64,000 bases of DNA from Pantoea sp. Ep11b. Its GTDB lineage: Bacteria > Pseudomonadota > Gammaproteobacteria > Enterobacterales > Enterobacteriaceae. A program made the position numbers and the translations under genes. This document shows positions 9,258 through 18,623 of the stretch, in pieces; the first letter of the stretch is position 1; each line of letters begins with the position of its first letter. Location of the stretch: positions 2,666,001-2,730,000 of the forward strand of contig NZ_CP160631.1 of the NCBI RefSeq assembly GCF_040783975.1, written 5' to 3'. The notes under the pieces are model-generated. The model saw only the letters and a list, made by a program, of their open reading frames with translations. It had not been told where the DNA came from and ran no database searches.

Positions 9258-10088
9258 TTACACAGTGGCCGACGCAGCAGGTCGCGCAGGCATGAAAAAC
9301 AGAATCAGCGCCGGAATCAGGTAGACGACGTAGAGGGTCACTTCACTGACGCTGGGTGCCTCCTGATACCCCAGTACCCCTTCCAGCAGGGTGCCAAACA
9401 GCGAATGGGTCGATAAGGTATTGCTGAGATCAAAGGCCACCTCCTGAAAGTGGTTCCACAACCCGGCCTCGTGGAAGGCGCGAATCGCCCCCGCCGCCAG
9501 GCCCGCCGCCACAAACAGGATGAAAACGCTGGTCCAGCGGAAGAAATGCGCCATGTTCAGGCGAATCCCGCCCCAGTAGAGCAGCATGCCCAGCACCACC
9601 GCCGTCGCCAGCCCGAGCACGGCCCCCATCGGCGGCGCATAGCCCACGTCCTGTGTAAAGGCGGCCAGCAGGAAGAACACCGACTCCAGCCCTTCACGCG
9701 CCACGGCCAGAAACACCATCAGCACCAGCGCCATCCCGCCACGACCTGAACGCTGCAGTGCCTGATCGACTGCCTGCTCCAGCTCCACGCGGATGTTGCG
9801 CGCCACCCTGCGCATCCAGAAAACCATAGAGGTCAGGATCACCACCGCAATCAGCGCCACGATGCCTTCAAACAGCTCCTGCTCTTTTTGCGGAAATTCG
9901 CCCGTGGTGGCATTGATGAACAGCCCCAGGCCCAGGCAGAGCGCGGCGGCGATAAATACGCCAGCCCACATGGCCGGAAACCATTGGGTACGCTGGGTGC
10001 GTTTGAGGTAGCTGGCGATGAGGCTGACAATCAGCGCGGCTTCGATGCCTTCACGCAGCATGATGAGAAAGGGAACAAACATTGCCAA
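9258..10088 (-). CDS. efeU: ferrous iron permease EfeU
   Basis: EfeU is an Ftr1-type inner-membrane iron permease. The 276-residue protein has about seven hydrophobic segments and two REGxE motifs, REGIEAAL near residue 12 and REGLESVF near residue 143, which bind iron. The frame is intact over its full length, unlike the frameshifted K-12 copy, so this efeUOB system should be functional. It is the first gene of the operon, 55 bp downstream of a Fur box. Confidence 0.95.
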   Translation of the reverse strand: MAMFVPFLIMLREGIEAALIVSLIASYLKRTQRTQWFPAMWAGVFIAAALCLGLGLFINATTGEFPQKEQELFEGIVALIAVVILTSMVFWMRRVARNIRVELEQAVDQALQRSGRGGMALVLMVFLAVAREGLESVFFLLAAFTQDVGYAPPMGAVLGLATAVVLGMLLYWGGIRLNMAHFFRWTSVFILFVAAGLAAGAIRAFHEAGLWNHFQEVAFDLSNTLSTHSLFGTLLEGVLGYQEAPSVSEVTLYVVYLIPALILFFMPARPAASATV

Positions 10089-10142
10089 CCTCTTGAATGT
10101 TAAGCAGCGTCAATCAACAGTAAAATCAGGTAAAGTGTAAAC

Positions 10143-10161
10143 GATACCGATTATCATTATC
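10143..10161 (-). promoter_or_regulatory. Fur box of efeUOB
   Basis: Read on the minus strand, GATAATGATAATCGGTATC matches the 19-bp consensus GATAATGATAATCATTATC at 16 positions. It lies in the promoter region of efeU, supporting repression by Fur under iron-replete conditions. Confidence 0.88.
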
Positions 10162-10224
10162 GCTACAAAAAAAACAAGTTACCGGCGGAGATAATTTCAT
10201 CTTTGGGTGATTTATCTTTGCAAT

Positions 10225-10254
10225 AAAAAGGCCCGCCCTTTGCGGGGCGGGCCT
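10225..10254 (-). terminator. putP terminator
   Basis: The stem AGGCCCGCCC / GGGCGGGCCT is followed on the minus strand by TTTTTATTG. It lies shortly after the putP stop codon. Confidence 0.88.
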
Positions 10255-10272
10255 GATAGTCTGTAGCCTGGC

Positions 10273-11757
10273 TTATTTCGCCTGATACTCCGCTTCCGCT
10301 GCAGCAAAGCGCTGCTGCGCAGCCGCTGAAGGTTCACGGCCCATCAGGCTGAAAAGAACAATCGCGATGCTGGCGAAAATGAAGCCCGGAATGATTTCAT
10401 ACAGTCCCAGCCAGCCATACTGTTTCCACACCAGTACGGTCAGGGCACCGACAATCATCCCCGCCAGCGCGCCGTTGCGGTTCATGCGTTTCCAGCAGAC
10501 ACCAAACAGGACAACCGGACCGAAGGCGGCACCAAAACCTGCCCAGGCGTAGCTTACCAGGCCCAGGACCCGGTTTTCCGGGTTGGAGGCGAGTGCAATC
10601 GCAATCAGCGCCACCAGCAGCACCATCAGACGCCCTACCCACACCAGCTCTTTCTGACTCGCCTTCTTACGCAGGAAGCCTTTGTAGAGATCTTCAGTCA
10701 GCGCACTGGAGCAGACCAGCAGCTGACAGCTCAGGGTGGACATCACGGCCGCCAGAATCGCGGAGAGCAGAATGCCGGCAATCCACGGGTTGAAGAGGAT
10801 ACGCGCCAGCTCGATAAAGACCCGCTCGGCGTTGGCGTTCACGCCCGCCGCCAGCGCCGGGTTATTCTGAAAGTAGGCGATACCAAAGAAGCCCACCGCC
10901 ACGGCACCGGCCAGGCAGAGCACCATCCACGCCATACCGATGCGACGCGCCGTGCGGATAGAGCGATGCGAATCGGCCGCCATGAAGCGCGCCAGAATAT
11001 GCGGCTGACCAAAGTAGCCCAGGCCCCAGCCCAGCAGCGAGATGACCGCCACGAAGTTCAGGCCCTTCAGCATGTCGAGGTTTTCCAGGCTCTTCGCCTG
11101 AATGACCGCCATCGAATCTGACCAGCCGCCGACCGCGATGATCACAAAGACCGGCGTCAGGATCAGCGCAAAAATCATCAGGCTGGCCTGCACGGTGTCG
11201 GTCCAGCTCACCGCCAGGAAACCGCCAATCAGCGTATAGAGAATGGTTGCAGCGGCACCAGCCCACAGGGCGGTCTCATAACTCATGCCGAAGGTGCTCT
11301 CAAACAGACGCGCACCAGCGACCACGCCCGAGGCACAGTAGATAGTGAAAAACACCAGAATGACGATGGCAGAGATGACCCGCAGAATTTTACTGTGATC
11401 CTCAAAGCGGCTGGTAAAGAAGTCCGGCAGGGTCAGCGCGTTGTTGTGATGTTCGGTCTGCACCCGCAGACGACCCGCAACAATTTTCCAGTTAAGCCAG
11501 GCCCCGATCGTCAGACCAATTGCAATCCAGCTTTCTGAGATACCGGAGATGAAGATGGCACCAGGCAATCCCATCAGCAGCCAGCCGCTCATATCGGATG
11601 CACCGGCAGAGAGTGCCGTGACCACGCTACCCAGACTGCGGCCACCCAGGATGTAATCGTCGAAGTTTTTGGTTGAGCGGTAGGCAGCAAAACCAATTAA
11701 CACCATCCCAAGTATGTAAACTACAAAGGTCACCAGCATTGGTGTACTTACACTCAT
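10273..11757 (-). CDS. putP: sodium/proline symporter PutP
   Basis: PutP imports proline with sodium across the inner membrane. The 494-residue protein is close to E. coli PutP throughout, with 12 or more membrane segments, the early SAGASDMSGWLLMGLPG segment involved in Na+ and proline binding, and the STLSCQLLVCSSAL segment in the C-terminal half. The start at 11757 (MSVSTPMLVTF) follows GGAGAGA and aligns with E. coli MAISTPMLVTF; a start four codons upstream is less likely. It is divergent from putA across a 450-bp control region. Confidence 0.97.
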   Translation of the reverse strand: MSVSTPMLVTFVVYILGMVLIGFAAYRSTKNFDDYILGGRSLGSVVTALSAGASDMSGWLLMGLPGAIFISGISESWIAIGLTIGAWLNWKIVAGRLRVQTEHHNNALTLPDFFTSRFEDHSKILRVISAIVILVFFTIYCASGVVAGARLFESTFGMSYETALWAGAAATILYTLIGGFLAVSWTDTVQASLMIFALILTPVFVIIAVGGWSDSMAVIQAKSLENLDMLKGLNFVAVISLLGWGLGYFGQPHILARFMAADSHRSIRTARRIGMAWMVLCLAGAVAVGFFGIAYFQNNPALAAGVNANAERVFIELARILFNPWIAGILLSAILAAVMSTLSCQLLVCSSALTEDLYKGFLRKKASQKELVWVGRLMVLLVALIAIALASNPENRVLGLVSYAWAGFGAAFGPVVLFGVCWKRMNRNGALAGMIVGALTVLVWKQYGWLGLYEIIPGFIFASIAIVLFSLMGREPSAAAQQRFAAAEAEYQAK

Positions 11758-11963
11758 CTGTCTCTCCACTTATTATTTGATATCCCAGAGAAATCGCCAG
11801 CCGCCCGTCTGCCGGAACGGGGCAGCGCGGGCCGATTTTCTGTGTCAGGGGTCACTCATTTCCCAGCGGCGCGGTATCCTGCCGGAAAGCCGGAGCGCGC
11901 ACAATGGATTTAACACAGGCGTTACAGTGATTTCACTAACCAGATGTTAAAACGTGCTCAGAG

Positions 11964-12149
11964 GTTGCACTCGCTCACAGTTATCTGGTTGCACCCGGGT
12001 TTTACCTGCCGAGAACCCGCTGTTTTACGGGCCTGCAAACCTGGCGAGGATCTTGCAGCAAGATTCATGCCGCATTGTCGGATTTAACATTTGACCACGT
12101 TAAAAGGGTGTTAACTGGCTCACATTTAACACGGTTGCACAAAGTTGCA
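11964..12149. promoter_or_regulatory. put control region with GTTGCA motifs (PutA operator candidates)
   Basis: Four copies of GTTGCA occur between putP and putA: 11964-11969, 11988-11993, 12134-12139 and 12144-12149. The last lies inside the palindrome AGTTGCAACT. GTTGCA is the core motif reported for DNA binding by the PutA ribbon-helix-helix domain, so these are likely sites for PutA autorepression of both divergent genes. The remainder of 11758-12207 shows no coding sequence. Confidence 0.75.
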
Positions 12150-12207
12150 ACTTAAGTGATAGTGCAGCCAACGCCGTATCGAACCACTATTAAGGAGCTC
12201 TGGAGTC

Positions 12208-15200
12208 ATGGGTACAACCACCATGGGTGTAAAACTGGATGACGCAACGCGTGAGCGCATCAAACTGGCTGCGCAGCGTATTGATCGCACGCCACACTGG
12301 CTGATTAAACAGGCGATCTTTACCTATCTGGGCCAGCTGGAAACCGGCGACAGTCTGCCAGAGATCCCCCTTTCTGCTCAGGCGGCCACTGAGGCTGACG
12401 ACATCCAGCCCGAGGAGATGCACCAGCCGTTCCTCGACTTCGCAGAGCAGATTTTACCTCAGTCCGTGACCCGCTCTGCCGTGACTGCCGCGTGGCGTCG
12501 CCCGGAGACCGATGCGGTGCCGATGCTGCTGGAGCAGGCCCGTTTACCGGCGGCGCTGGCAGAGAAAACTCACCAGCTGGCTTACCAGCTCGCCGACAAG
12601 CTGCGGCACCAGAAAGGTGCAACCGGACGCGCCGGTATGGTGCAGAGCCTGCTGCAGGAGTTCTCTCTCTCCTCTCATGAAGGCGTGGCGCTGATGTGCC
12701 TGGCCGAGGCGCTGCTGCGTATTCCTGACAAGCCAACGCGCGATGCGCTGATCCGTGACAAGATCAGCAACGGCAACTGGCAGTCGCATCTGGGACGCAG
12801 CCCCTCTCTGTTTGTCAACGCAGCCACCTGGGGCCTGCTGTTTACCGGTCGTCTGGTTTCGACTCACAACGAGTCAAACCTCTCCAGCTCGCTGAACCGC
12901 ATTATCGGTAAAGGGGGCGAGCCGCTGATCCGCAAAGGCGTGGATATGGCGATGCGTCTGATGGGTGAGCAGTTCGTCACCGGCGAAACGATTGCGGAAG
13001 CCCTGGCGAACGCCCGCAAGCTGGAAGAGAAAGGGTTCCGCTACTCCTATGACATGCTGGGTGAAGCGGCGCTGACGGCTGGTGATGCCAAAGCCTACCT
13101 GCTCTCTTATCAACAGGCGATCCACGCGATTGGCAAAGCCTCAAATGGCCGCGGCATCTATGAAGGCCCCGGCATCTCCATCAAGCTCTCCGCCCTGCAC
13201 CCCCGCTACAGCCGTGCGCAGTATGAGCGCGTCATGGAGGAGCTCTACCCGATTCTGAAATCGCTGACGCTGCTGGCCCGCTCCTATGACATCGGCATCA
13301 ACATCGATGCCGAAGAGGCCGACCGTCTGGAGCTGTCACTGGATCTGCTGGAGAAGCTCTGTTTCGAACCGGAGCTGGAAGGCTGGAACGGTATCGGCTT
13401 CGTCATTCAGGCCTACATGAAACGCTGCCCGTTTGTGATTGATGAACTGATCGATCTGGCGCAGCGCAGCCGTCGTCGCCTGATGATTCGTCTGGTGAAA
13501 GGGGCCTACTGGGACAGCGAAATTAAGCGCGCGCAGATGGAAGGACTGGAGGGTTATCCGGTTTACACCCGCAAGGTCTATACCGACATCTCTTACCTGG
13601 CCTGCGCCCGTAAGCTGCTCTCTGTACCGAGCCTGATCTATCCACAGTTTGCCACGCACAACGCCCACACTCTGGCGGCAATTTATCAGCTGGCGGGCAA
13701 TAACTACTATCCGGGTCAGTATGAGTTCCAGTGTCTGCACGGAATGGGCGAACCGCTTTACGAGCAGGTCGTCGGCAAAGTGGCGGACGGCAAACTGAAC
13801 CGTCCCTGCCGCATTTACGCGCCGGTCGGTACCCATGAAACCCTGCTGGCCTATCTGGTTCGCCGCCTGCTGGAGAATGGCGCGAACACCTCCTTTGTTA
13901 ACCGCATCGCCGATACCTCGCTGCCAATCGATGAGCTGGTGGCCGATCCGGTCAGCGCCGTTGAAAAGCTGGGCGTCAGCGAAGGCACCATTGGCCTGCC
14001 GCATCCGAAGATCCCGCTGCCGCGCGAACTCTACGGTGAAAACCGCGTGAACTCAGCGGGACTGGATATGGCTAACGAGCATCGTCTTGCCTCCCTCTCC
14101 AGCGCCCTGCTGAGCAGCGCCGCACAGCCCTGCCTGGCTGAACCGATGATCGAGGGGGAAGCCGGTGCCGGTGAACTGCGTGACGTTCTGAACCCGGCTG
14201 CGCCGAACGATCGGGTTGGTCAGGTACGTGAAGCGACGGAGCAGGAAGTCTCCCTGGCGCTGGATGCTGCTGTGAACAGCGGGCCGATCTGGTTCGCCAC
14301 ACCGCCGCAGGAGCGTGCGGCCATTCTGGAACGTGCTGCACAGATCATGGAAGGCCAGATGCAGCAGCTGATCGGCATCCTGGTGCGTGAAGCGGGCAAG
14401 ACCTACAACAACGCCATCGCCGAAGTGCGTGAAGCGGTAGATTTCCTCTATTACTACGCCGGGATGGTACGTGACGATTTCGACAACGAGACGCACCGTC
14501 CGCTGGGTCCGGTGGTCTGCATCAGCCCCTGGAACTTCCCGCTGGCGATCTTCACCGGTCAGATTGCTGCTGCACTGGCTGCGGGCAACAGCGTGCTGGC
14601 AAAACCGGCCGAGCAGACGCCGCTGATTGCGGCGCAGGCGGTTCAGATCCTGCTGGATGCGGGTGTACCCGCTGGCGTTCTGCAGCTGCTGCCGGGTCAG
14701 GGTGAAACCGTGGGCGCGCAGCTGACCGGCGACGATCGGGTTCGCGGCGTTATGTTTACCGGCTCGACGGCGGTCGCGACGCTGCTGCAGCGCAACCTGG
14801 CCGGTCGTCTTGATCCACAGGGTCGCCCGACGCCGCTGATTGCAGAAACCGGCGGCATGAATGCCATGATCGTTGACTCTTCCGCACTTACCGAGCAGGT
14901 GGTAGTCGATATCGTCGCATCAGCCTTCGACAGTGCCGGACAGCGCTGCTCGGCGCTGCGTCTACTCTGTATTCAGGAAGATGTGGCTGACCATACGCTG
15001 AAGATGCTGCGTGGTGCGATGGCAGAGTGCCGCATGGGCAATCCGGAGCGTTTCTCAACCGACATCGGCCCGGTCATTGATGCCGAAGCGAAAGCCAATA
15101 TCGACCGCCATATTCAGGCGATGCGCAATAAAGGCTTTACCGTTTATCAGGCGGTGCAGGATAACCCGCAGGACAGTAAAGAGTGGAACAGCGGCACCTT

Positions 15201-16155
15201 TGTGAAACCCACCCTGATTGAACTGAATCAGGTCAGCGATCTGGACAAAGAGATCTTTGGTCCGGTGCTGCACGTCGTGCGCTTCAGCCGCACCGCGCTG
15301 CCTCAGGTGATCGATCAGATTAACGCCTCTGGCTACGGTCTGACGCTGGGTGTCCACACCCGTATCGATGAGACCATCGCCCAGGTCACGGCAAATGCCC
15401 GGGTCGGTAACCTTTACGTTAACCGTAACATGGTAGGCGCGGTGGTCGGCGTGCAGCCGTTTGGCGGCGAAGGTCTGTCTGGCACCGGTCCGAAGGCCGG
15501 TGGTCCGCTCTACCTCTATCGACTGCTGGCTCATCGCCCGGATAGCGCACTGCGTCTGACCTTTGATCGTCAGGATGCGGAGCGTCCGGCAGACAGTACG
15601 CTGCGCCAGTCTCTGCTGGCTCCGCATCAGGCGTTGAGCCTCTGGGCGAAAGAGAAGCCCGCCCTGGCTGAGCTGTGCCAGCACTATGGCGAACTGGCCC
15701 AGGCGGGCGTCGTCCGGCTGCTGCCTGGCCCGACCGGCGAACGTAACACCTTCTCGCTGTTGCCTCGCGATCGGGTACTCTGCCTGGCGGACAACGAGCA
15801 GGATGCGCTGATCCAGCTGGCTGCGGTCACCAGCGTCGGCAGTAAAGCCCTGTGGCAGGATGATGAGCTGCATCGCGCCTTACTGACCTCGCTGCCGGAT
15901 GCGGTTAAGGCCCGTATTAAACTGGCGCGCGATCCGTTAGCGGCAGAGTTTGATGCGGTGATTTATCACGGCGATGCCGATCAGTTGCGCGCCCTGTGTG
16001 AACAGATCGCGGCGCGTGACGGCGCGATTGTGTCGGTGCAGGGCTTCGCTCGCGGCGAGACGAATCTGCTGCTGGAGCGTCTGCTGATTGAACGTTCGCT
16101 GAGTGTGAATACCGCTGCGGCAGGCGGCAATGCCAGTCTGATGACTATCGGGTAA
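12208..16155 (+). CDS. putA: trifunctional PutA: repressor, proline dehydrogenase, P5C dehydrogenase
   Basis: PutA oxidises proline to glutamate and, when proline is scarce, represses putA and putP. The 1315-residue protein (E. coli 1320) has a ribbon-helix-helix DNA-binding domain at about 1-47 (TTTMGVKLDDATRERIKLAA). The FAD-dependent proline dehydrogenase barrel spans about 90-560 (RRRLMIRLVKGAYWD). An NAD-dependent aldehyde dehydrogenase domain spans about 650-1130, with catalytic Cys914 in DSAGQRCSA and Glu880 in LIAETGG. A C-terminal domain follows. Reduced flavin moves the protein to the inner membrane in known PutAs. The RBS AAGGAGCTC supports the start. Confidence 0.98.
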   Translation: MGTTTMGVKLDDATRERIKLAAQRIDRTPHWLIKQAIFTYLGQLETGDSLPEIPLSAQAATEADDIQPEEMHQPFLDFAEQILPQSVTRSAVTAAWRRPETDAVPMLLEQARLPAALAEKTHQLAYQLADKLRHQKGATGRAGMVQSLLQEFSLSSHEGVALMCLAEALLRIPDKPTRDALIRDKISNGNWQSHLGRSPSLFVNAATWGLLFTGRLVSTHNESNLSSSLNRIIGKGGEPLIRKGVDMAMRLMGEQFVTGETIAEALANARKLEEKGFRYSYDMLGEAALTAGDAKAYLLSYQQAIHAIGKASNGRGIYEGPGISIKLSALHPRYSRAQYERVMEELYPILKSLTLLARSYDIGINIDAEEADRLELSLDLLEKLCFEPELEGWNGIGFVIQAYMKRCPFVIDELIDLAQRSRRRLMIRLVKGAYWDSEIKRAQMEGLEGYPVYTRKVYTDISYLACARKLLSVPSLIYPQFATHNAHTLAAIYQLAGNNYYPGQYEFQCLHGMGEPLYEQVVGKVADGKLNRPCRIYAPVGTHETLLAYLVRRLLENGANTSFVNRIADTSLPIDELVADPVSAVEKLGVSEGTIGLPHPKIPLPRELYGENRVNSAGLDMANEHRLASLSSALLSSAAQPCLAEPMIEGEAGAGELRDVLNPAAPNDRVGQVREATEQEVSLALDAAVNSGPIWFATPPQERAAILERAAQIMEGQMQQLIGILVREAGKTYNNAIAEVREAVDFLYYYAGMVRDDFDNETHRPLGPVVCISPWNFPLAIFTGQIAAALAAGNSVLAKPAEQTPLIAAQAVQILLDAGVPAGVLQLLPGQGETVGAQLTGDDRVRGVMFTGSTAVATLLQRNLAGRLDPQGRPTPLIAETGGMNAMIVDSSALTEQVVVDIVASAFDSAGQRCSALRLLCIQEDVADHTLKMLRGAMAECRMGNPERFSTDIGPVIDAEAKANIDRHIQAMRNKGFTVYQAVQDNPQDSKEWNSGTFVKPTLIELNQVSDLDKEIFGPVLHVVRFSRTALPQVIDQINASGYGLTLGVHTRIDETIAQVTANARVGNLYVNRNMVGAVVGVQPFGGEGLSGTGPKAGGPLYLYRLLAHRPDSALRLTFDRQDAERPADSTLRQSLLAPHQALSLWAKEKPALAELCQHYGELAQAGVVRLLPGPTGERNTFSLLPRDRVLCLADNEQDALIQLAAVTSVGSKALWQDDELHRALLTSLPDAVKARIKLARDPLAAEFDAVIYHGDADQLRALCEQIAARDGAIVSVQGFARGETNLLLERLLIERSLSVNTAAAGGNASLMTIG

Positions 16156-16253
16156 TGGGGAAATAAAGGGGCGGTGGGCGAACGGGAATTTTTGTTCGCC
16201 TGCGGGGCGGTGCAGGGTTGCTGCCTGAACGGGGTATCCTGAACGGGGTATGG

Positions 16254-16441
16254 TGCGGGTTTCGTTCGCCTGGTGGATTGGGCAGTTTCAGGCCCGCTTC
16301 AGCAGGCGACCGTCAAGGGGGCGCCAGTCGCCGCGCCCCCTTGACCCCGGGCTCCGGCCTGCATCACCGCCGCTTCGCGGTCCCTTCGCTTCTTCCGGAT
16401 TTCTCACGGACCGGCGGGACGCGCCATCCCTGGCGCGAACC
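16254..16441 (+). repeat. left arm of a large GC-rich inverted repeat
   Basis: This segment resembles the reverse complement of 16806-16990 over its whole length. Shared blocks occur in the same order (GCGGGTTTCG, CAGTTTCAGG, a GGGGGCG-rich block, CCGCTTCGCGG). A perfectly identical 25-bp block at 16417-16441 matches 16806-16830 inverted. The block includes the hairpin GCGCCA-TCCC-TGGCGC. Immediately upstream, CCTGAACGGGGTAT is repeated in tandem (16224-16251). Confidence 0.75.
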
Positions 16442-16805
16442 CACCTCTTCGCGACATCGCTGTCGCTCGTCCTGAAATCCCTCATCCGCTCAGCGGTTCT
16501 GACGGCCTCCCTCCCCCGCTGTTATTTCTTCTTCTGACTTTCGGTCTTTCATCGCGGTAAGTCTTCTGCCTTGCGGTGACTTTGGTTCTGACTCAATCAG
16601 GGGCACGCACTATTCCTGCATGTGCCCATCATCATATTCAGTGCTTTTGCTGGCGTTGCCGATAGCGGAGCTGGCTACAACTCTGTCAGACAACGCTGCA
16701 CGTCAAAAACTCTATGAACTTACAGGCGGGGATTGGGAGAGGCGTCCGCAGCGCCGAGGAACAACCGGAGGCCAGGATGAGCCGACAGGACGTCGGCGAA
16801 AGGAC
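16442..16805. other. core between the inverted arms, no supported gene
   Basis: The core is less GC-rich than the arms. A plus-strand frame opens with ATG at 16620 and reads MCPSSYSVLLLALPIAEL before running into the right arm. It lacks a clear ribosome-binding site and its tail has repeat-derived composition, so I do not call it a gene. It could be a decayed fragment. Confidence 0.45.
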
Positions 16806-16990
16806 GGTTCGCGCCAGGGATGGCGCGTCCGGACGGTCCGTCGGCCGCAGGGCGTGACGAGGGCACCCCGCGAAGCGGGGCGCGAAGGCAGCCGGACGCC
16901 GGGATTGTTAAGGGGCGGGCGTCCGCCCCCTGACGCGTCCGCCCGCAAGGGCAACCTGAAACTCCCGCTCGCCTGGCGGGCGAAACCCGC
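16806..16990 (-). repeat. right arm of the GC-rich inverted repeat
   Basis: This is the inverted counterpart of 16254-16441, diverged except for the 25-bp perfect block (16806-16830). It is followed at once by a tandem repeat, described separately. Confidence 0.75.
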
Positions 16991-17062
16991 TCAGGGTACA
17001 TCTGCTGCCATCCCAAACCCGCTCAGGGTACATCTGCTGTCATCCGAAACCCGCTCAGCGCC
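16982..17062 (+). repeat. 32-bp tandem repeat, about 2.5 copies
   Basis: Units starting at 16982, 17014 and 17046 share AAACCCGCTCAGGGTACATC plus CTGCTG(C/T)CATCC. The second differs from the first at two positions, and the third is truncated after AAACCCGCTCAG. The repeat ends about 20 bp short of the acyltransferase stop codon. Confidence 0.9.
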
Positions 17063-17084
17063 AGCCTGTTACCACAATCCCCTG

Positions 17085-18170
17085 CTATCCCCGGCTCACG
17101 CCGCCAGGCGTCCTTTTCAGCAGCGTCGGGAAGACAAACAGCGACTGGCCGACACCGCGATTGGTCAGCGACCAGATCGCTACCGAACTGAGTGAACAGA
17201 GTCCCACGATGGCCACCGGATAAAAACAGGTCCAGAGCCATGAAAACCACGCCTGCTCAAACAGATGATGCCGCTGCGCAAACTGAATCGCGGTCATACC
17301 AAAGAACTCGATAAAAATACGATGCAGGACGTAAATCTGTAGCGTATTGCGCCCTACCCAGTTGAGATAACGCATACTGAAGTGCTGATTCAGCCAGCGG
17401 CAGGCGGCGATACTGAACAGCACTGCCAGCACGCAGAGGAACAGACTCTTATCCAGACCGAATATCACATGAATACCGGCCACCGCCGCCAGCACCGCCC
17501 AGGGCACCAGATTCTCCCGGTGCCATTCACTCAGGCGCAGCATGGCCTGGCTCCAGAACGCACCTAGCAGGAAGAAGAGGAAATATTGCGCCAGACTCTG
17601 GGGTCCCCAGTAAGGGATCACTTTTTCCACCGCCAGATAATTCAGCAGCACCGCTACCGCCACCAGGGCCAGCTTATATTCACGGAAAATTTTGGCACAG
17701 AGGAAATAGATCCCGAGCCCATACAGATACCATGAGGTACTCATGGCCATAAAGGTCAGCCGGAGAAATTCCCACAGCGAACCGGCATAGGCAGCATTAA
17801 GATTCTGCGAAATACGCTGGCCGGTTATTTCTGTCGAGATACCAACGATTGACCACCATTGAATAAATCCCCACAGAATATAGAGATAAAAGAGATTAGT
17901 GATGCGACTGGTAAAGACCTGTTTCCAGGGACGGTTAACAATACCGTTGGTCGCCAGTAATCCCGACACAAAGAAAAAGGCGGGCATCCGTAATGGCGAC
18001 AGGACCGTATTAAACTGTACCCATATTTCGGCAGGGATCCAGCCGGCAGAGAGATATTTCAGTGTGCCTTCGAAACCGGGCAGTACCGTGTGATAAAGCA
18101 CTACCAGCATGATGCAGGCGCCTTTGAGGGTGTCCACCCACAGTATCTTGTCTGACTTGGTCTGATTCAT
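17085..18170 (-). CDS. acyltransferase family 3 membrane protein (YcfT-like)
   Basis: The 361-residue inner-membrane protein has about ten hydrophobic segments. It opens with WVDTLKGACIMLVVLYH, the family-3 acyltransferase signature with its conserved His, and later has LRMPAFFFVSGLLA. The NTLQIYVLHRIFIE segment near the C terminus is the usual last conserved block. Such proteins transfer acetyl or succinyl groups to glycans. Overall pattern and length recall E. coli YcfT, whose substrate is not known to me. AGGAG precedes the ATG by eight bases. It has no operon partner. Confidence 0.8.
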   Translation of the reverse strand: MNQTKSDKILWVDTLKGACIMLVVLYHTVLPGFEGTLKYLSAGWIPAEIWVQFNTVLSPLRMPAFFFVSGLLATNGIVNRPWKQVFTSRITNLFYLYILWGFIQWWSIVGISTEITGQRISQNLNAAYAGSLWEFLRLTFMAMSTSWYLYGLGIYFLCAKIFREYKLALVAVAVLLNYLAVEKVIPYWGPQSLAQYFLFFLLGAFWSQAMLRLSEWHRENLVPWAVLAAVAGIHVIFGLDKSLFLCVLAVLFSIAACRWLNQHFSMRYLNWVGRNTLQIYVLHRIFIEFFGMTAIQFAQRHHLFEQAWFSWLWTCFYPVAIVGLCSLSSVAIWSLTNRGVGQSLFVFPTLLKRTPGGVSRG

Positions 18171-18593
18171 TCAATGACTCCTGCTGTGTAGGTCAGAAGA
18201 GTGAAAAGTCAAAGCGAGGAAATCACTATTGCTTTATCGTTATCCGGCAATTATTCGCCTTTGAACAGTTGATGAATGTAGCGAAACTCTTAAAAGCCGC
18301 GCAGTGGCCCTGATGCCACAGTTATTTACTCAGCAGAACGTTTCCTTACACTTACGAATAGCAATGGATAACGGGAATTAGCCCCGCCAGATCCGCAGCA
18401 AAGGATAATCATTATTTGATAAAGCGATGAATATAATTAAGAGAAAGGCGTCACTGCAGAAGCCAGTTAATTTCTGATGAAAGGAAAAGTTTTGTCAGAT
18501 GCGTCAAAAGGTTTAACGGGCAATTAAATAATTATGATAGCGGAGAAATCAGAGTGGTATAACCAGAGCGGAGGCGCAATCAGATGGGCAGAT
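18171..18593. other. AT-rich intergenic region
   Basis: This region between the acyltransferase start and the tcyN terminator carries no open frame of coding character on either strand. It is clearly more AT-rich than its surroundings and should contain the acyltransferase promoter. Confidence 0.6.
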
Positions 18594-18620
18594 AAAAACT
18601 GCCTTCCGGAGAAGGCAGTG
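18594..18620 (-). terminator. terminator of the tcyJLN genes
   Basis: The stem ACTGCCTTC / GAAGGCAGT, read on the minus strand, ends in TTTTTATC. It lies just after the tcyN stop codon. Confidence 0.88.
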
Positions 18621-18623
18621 TGA

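Noticed and set aside
16254..16537. Possible short gene in the left arm
   Set aside because: The arm has long frames on several phases because of its GC bias, and the paired right arm shows frames on the opposite strand, so the structure and not a protein is likely to be conserved.
16620..17195. A 191-codon plus-strand frame in the inverted-repeat region
   Set aside because: There is no ribosome-binding site, it runs through the right arm and the tandem repeat into the acyltransferase antisense, and it has a biased Arg/Pro/Gly composition.
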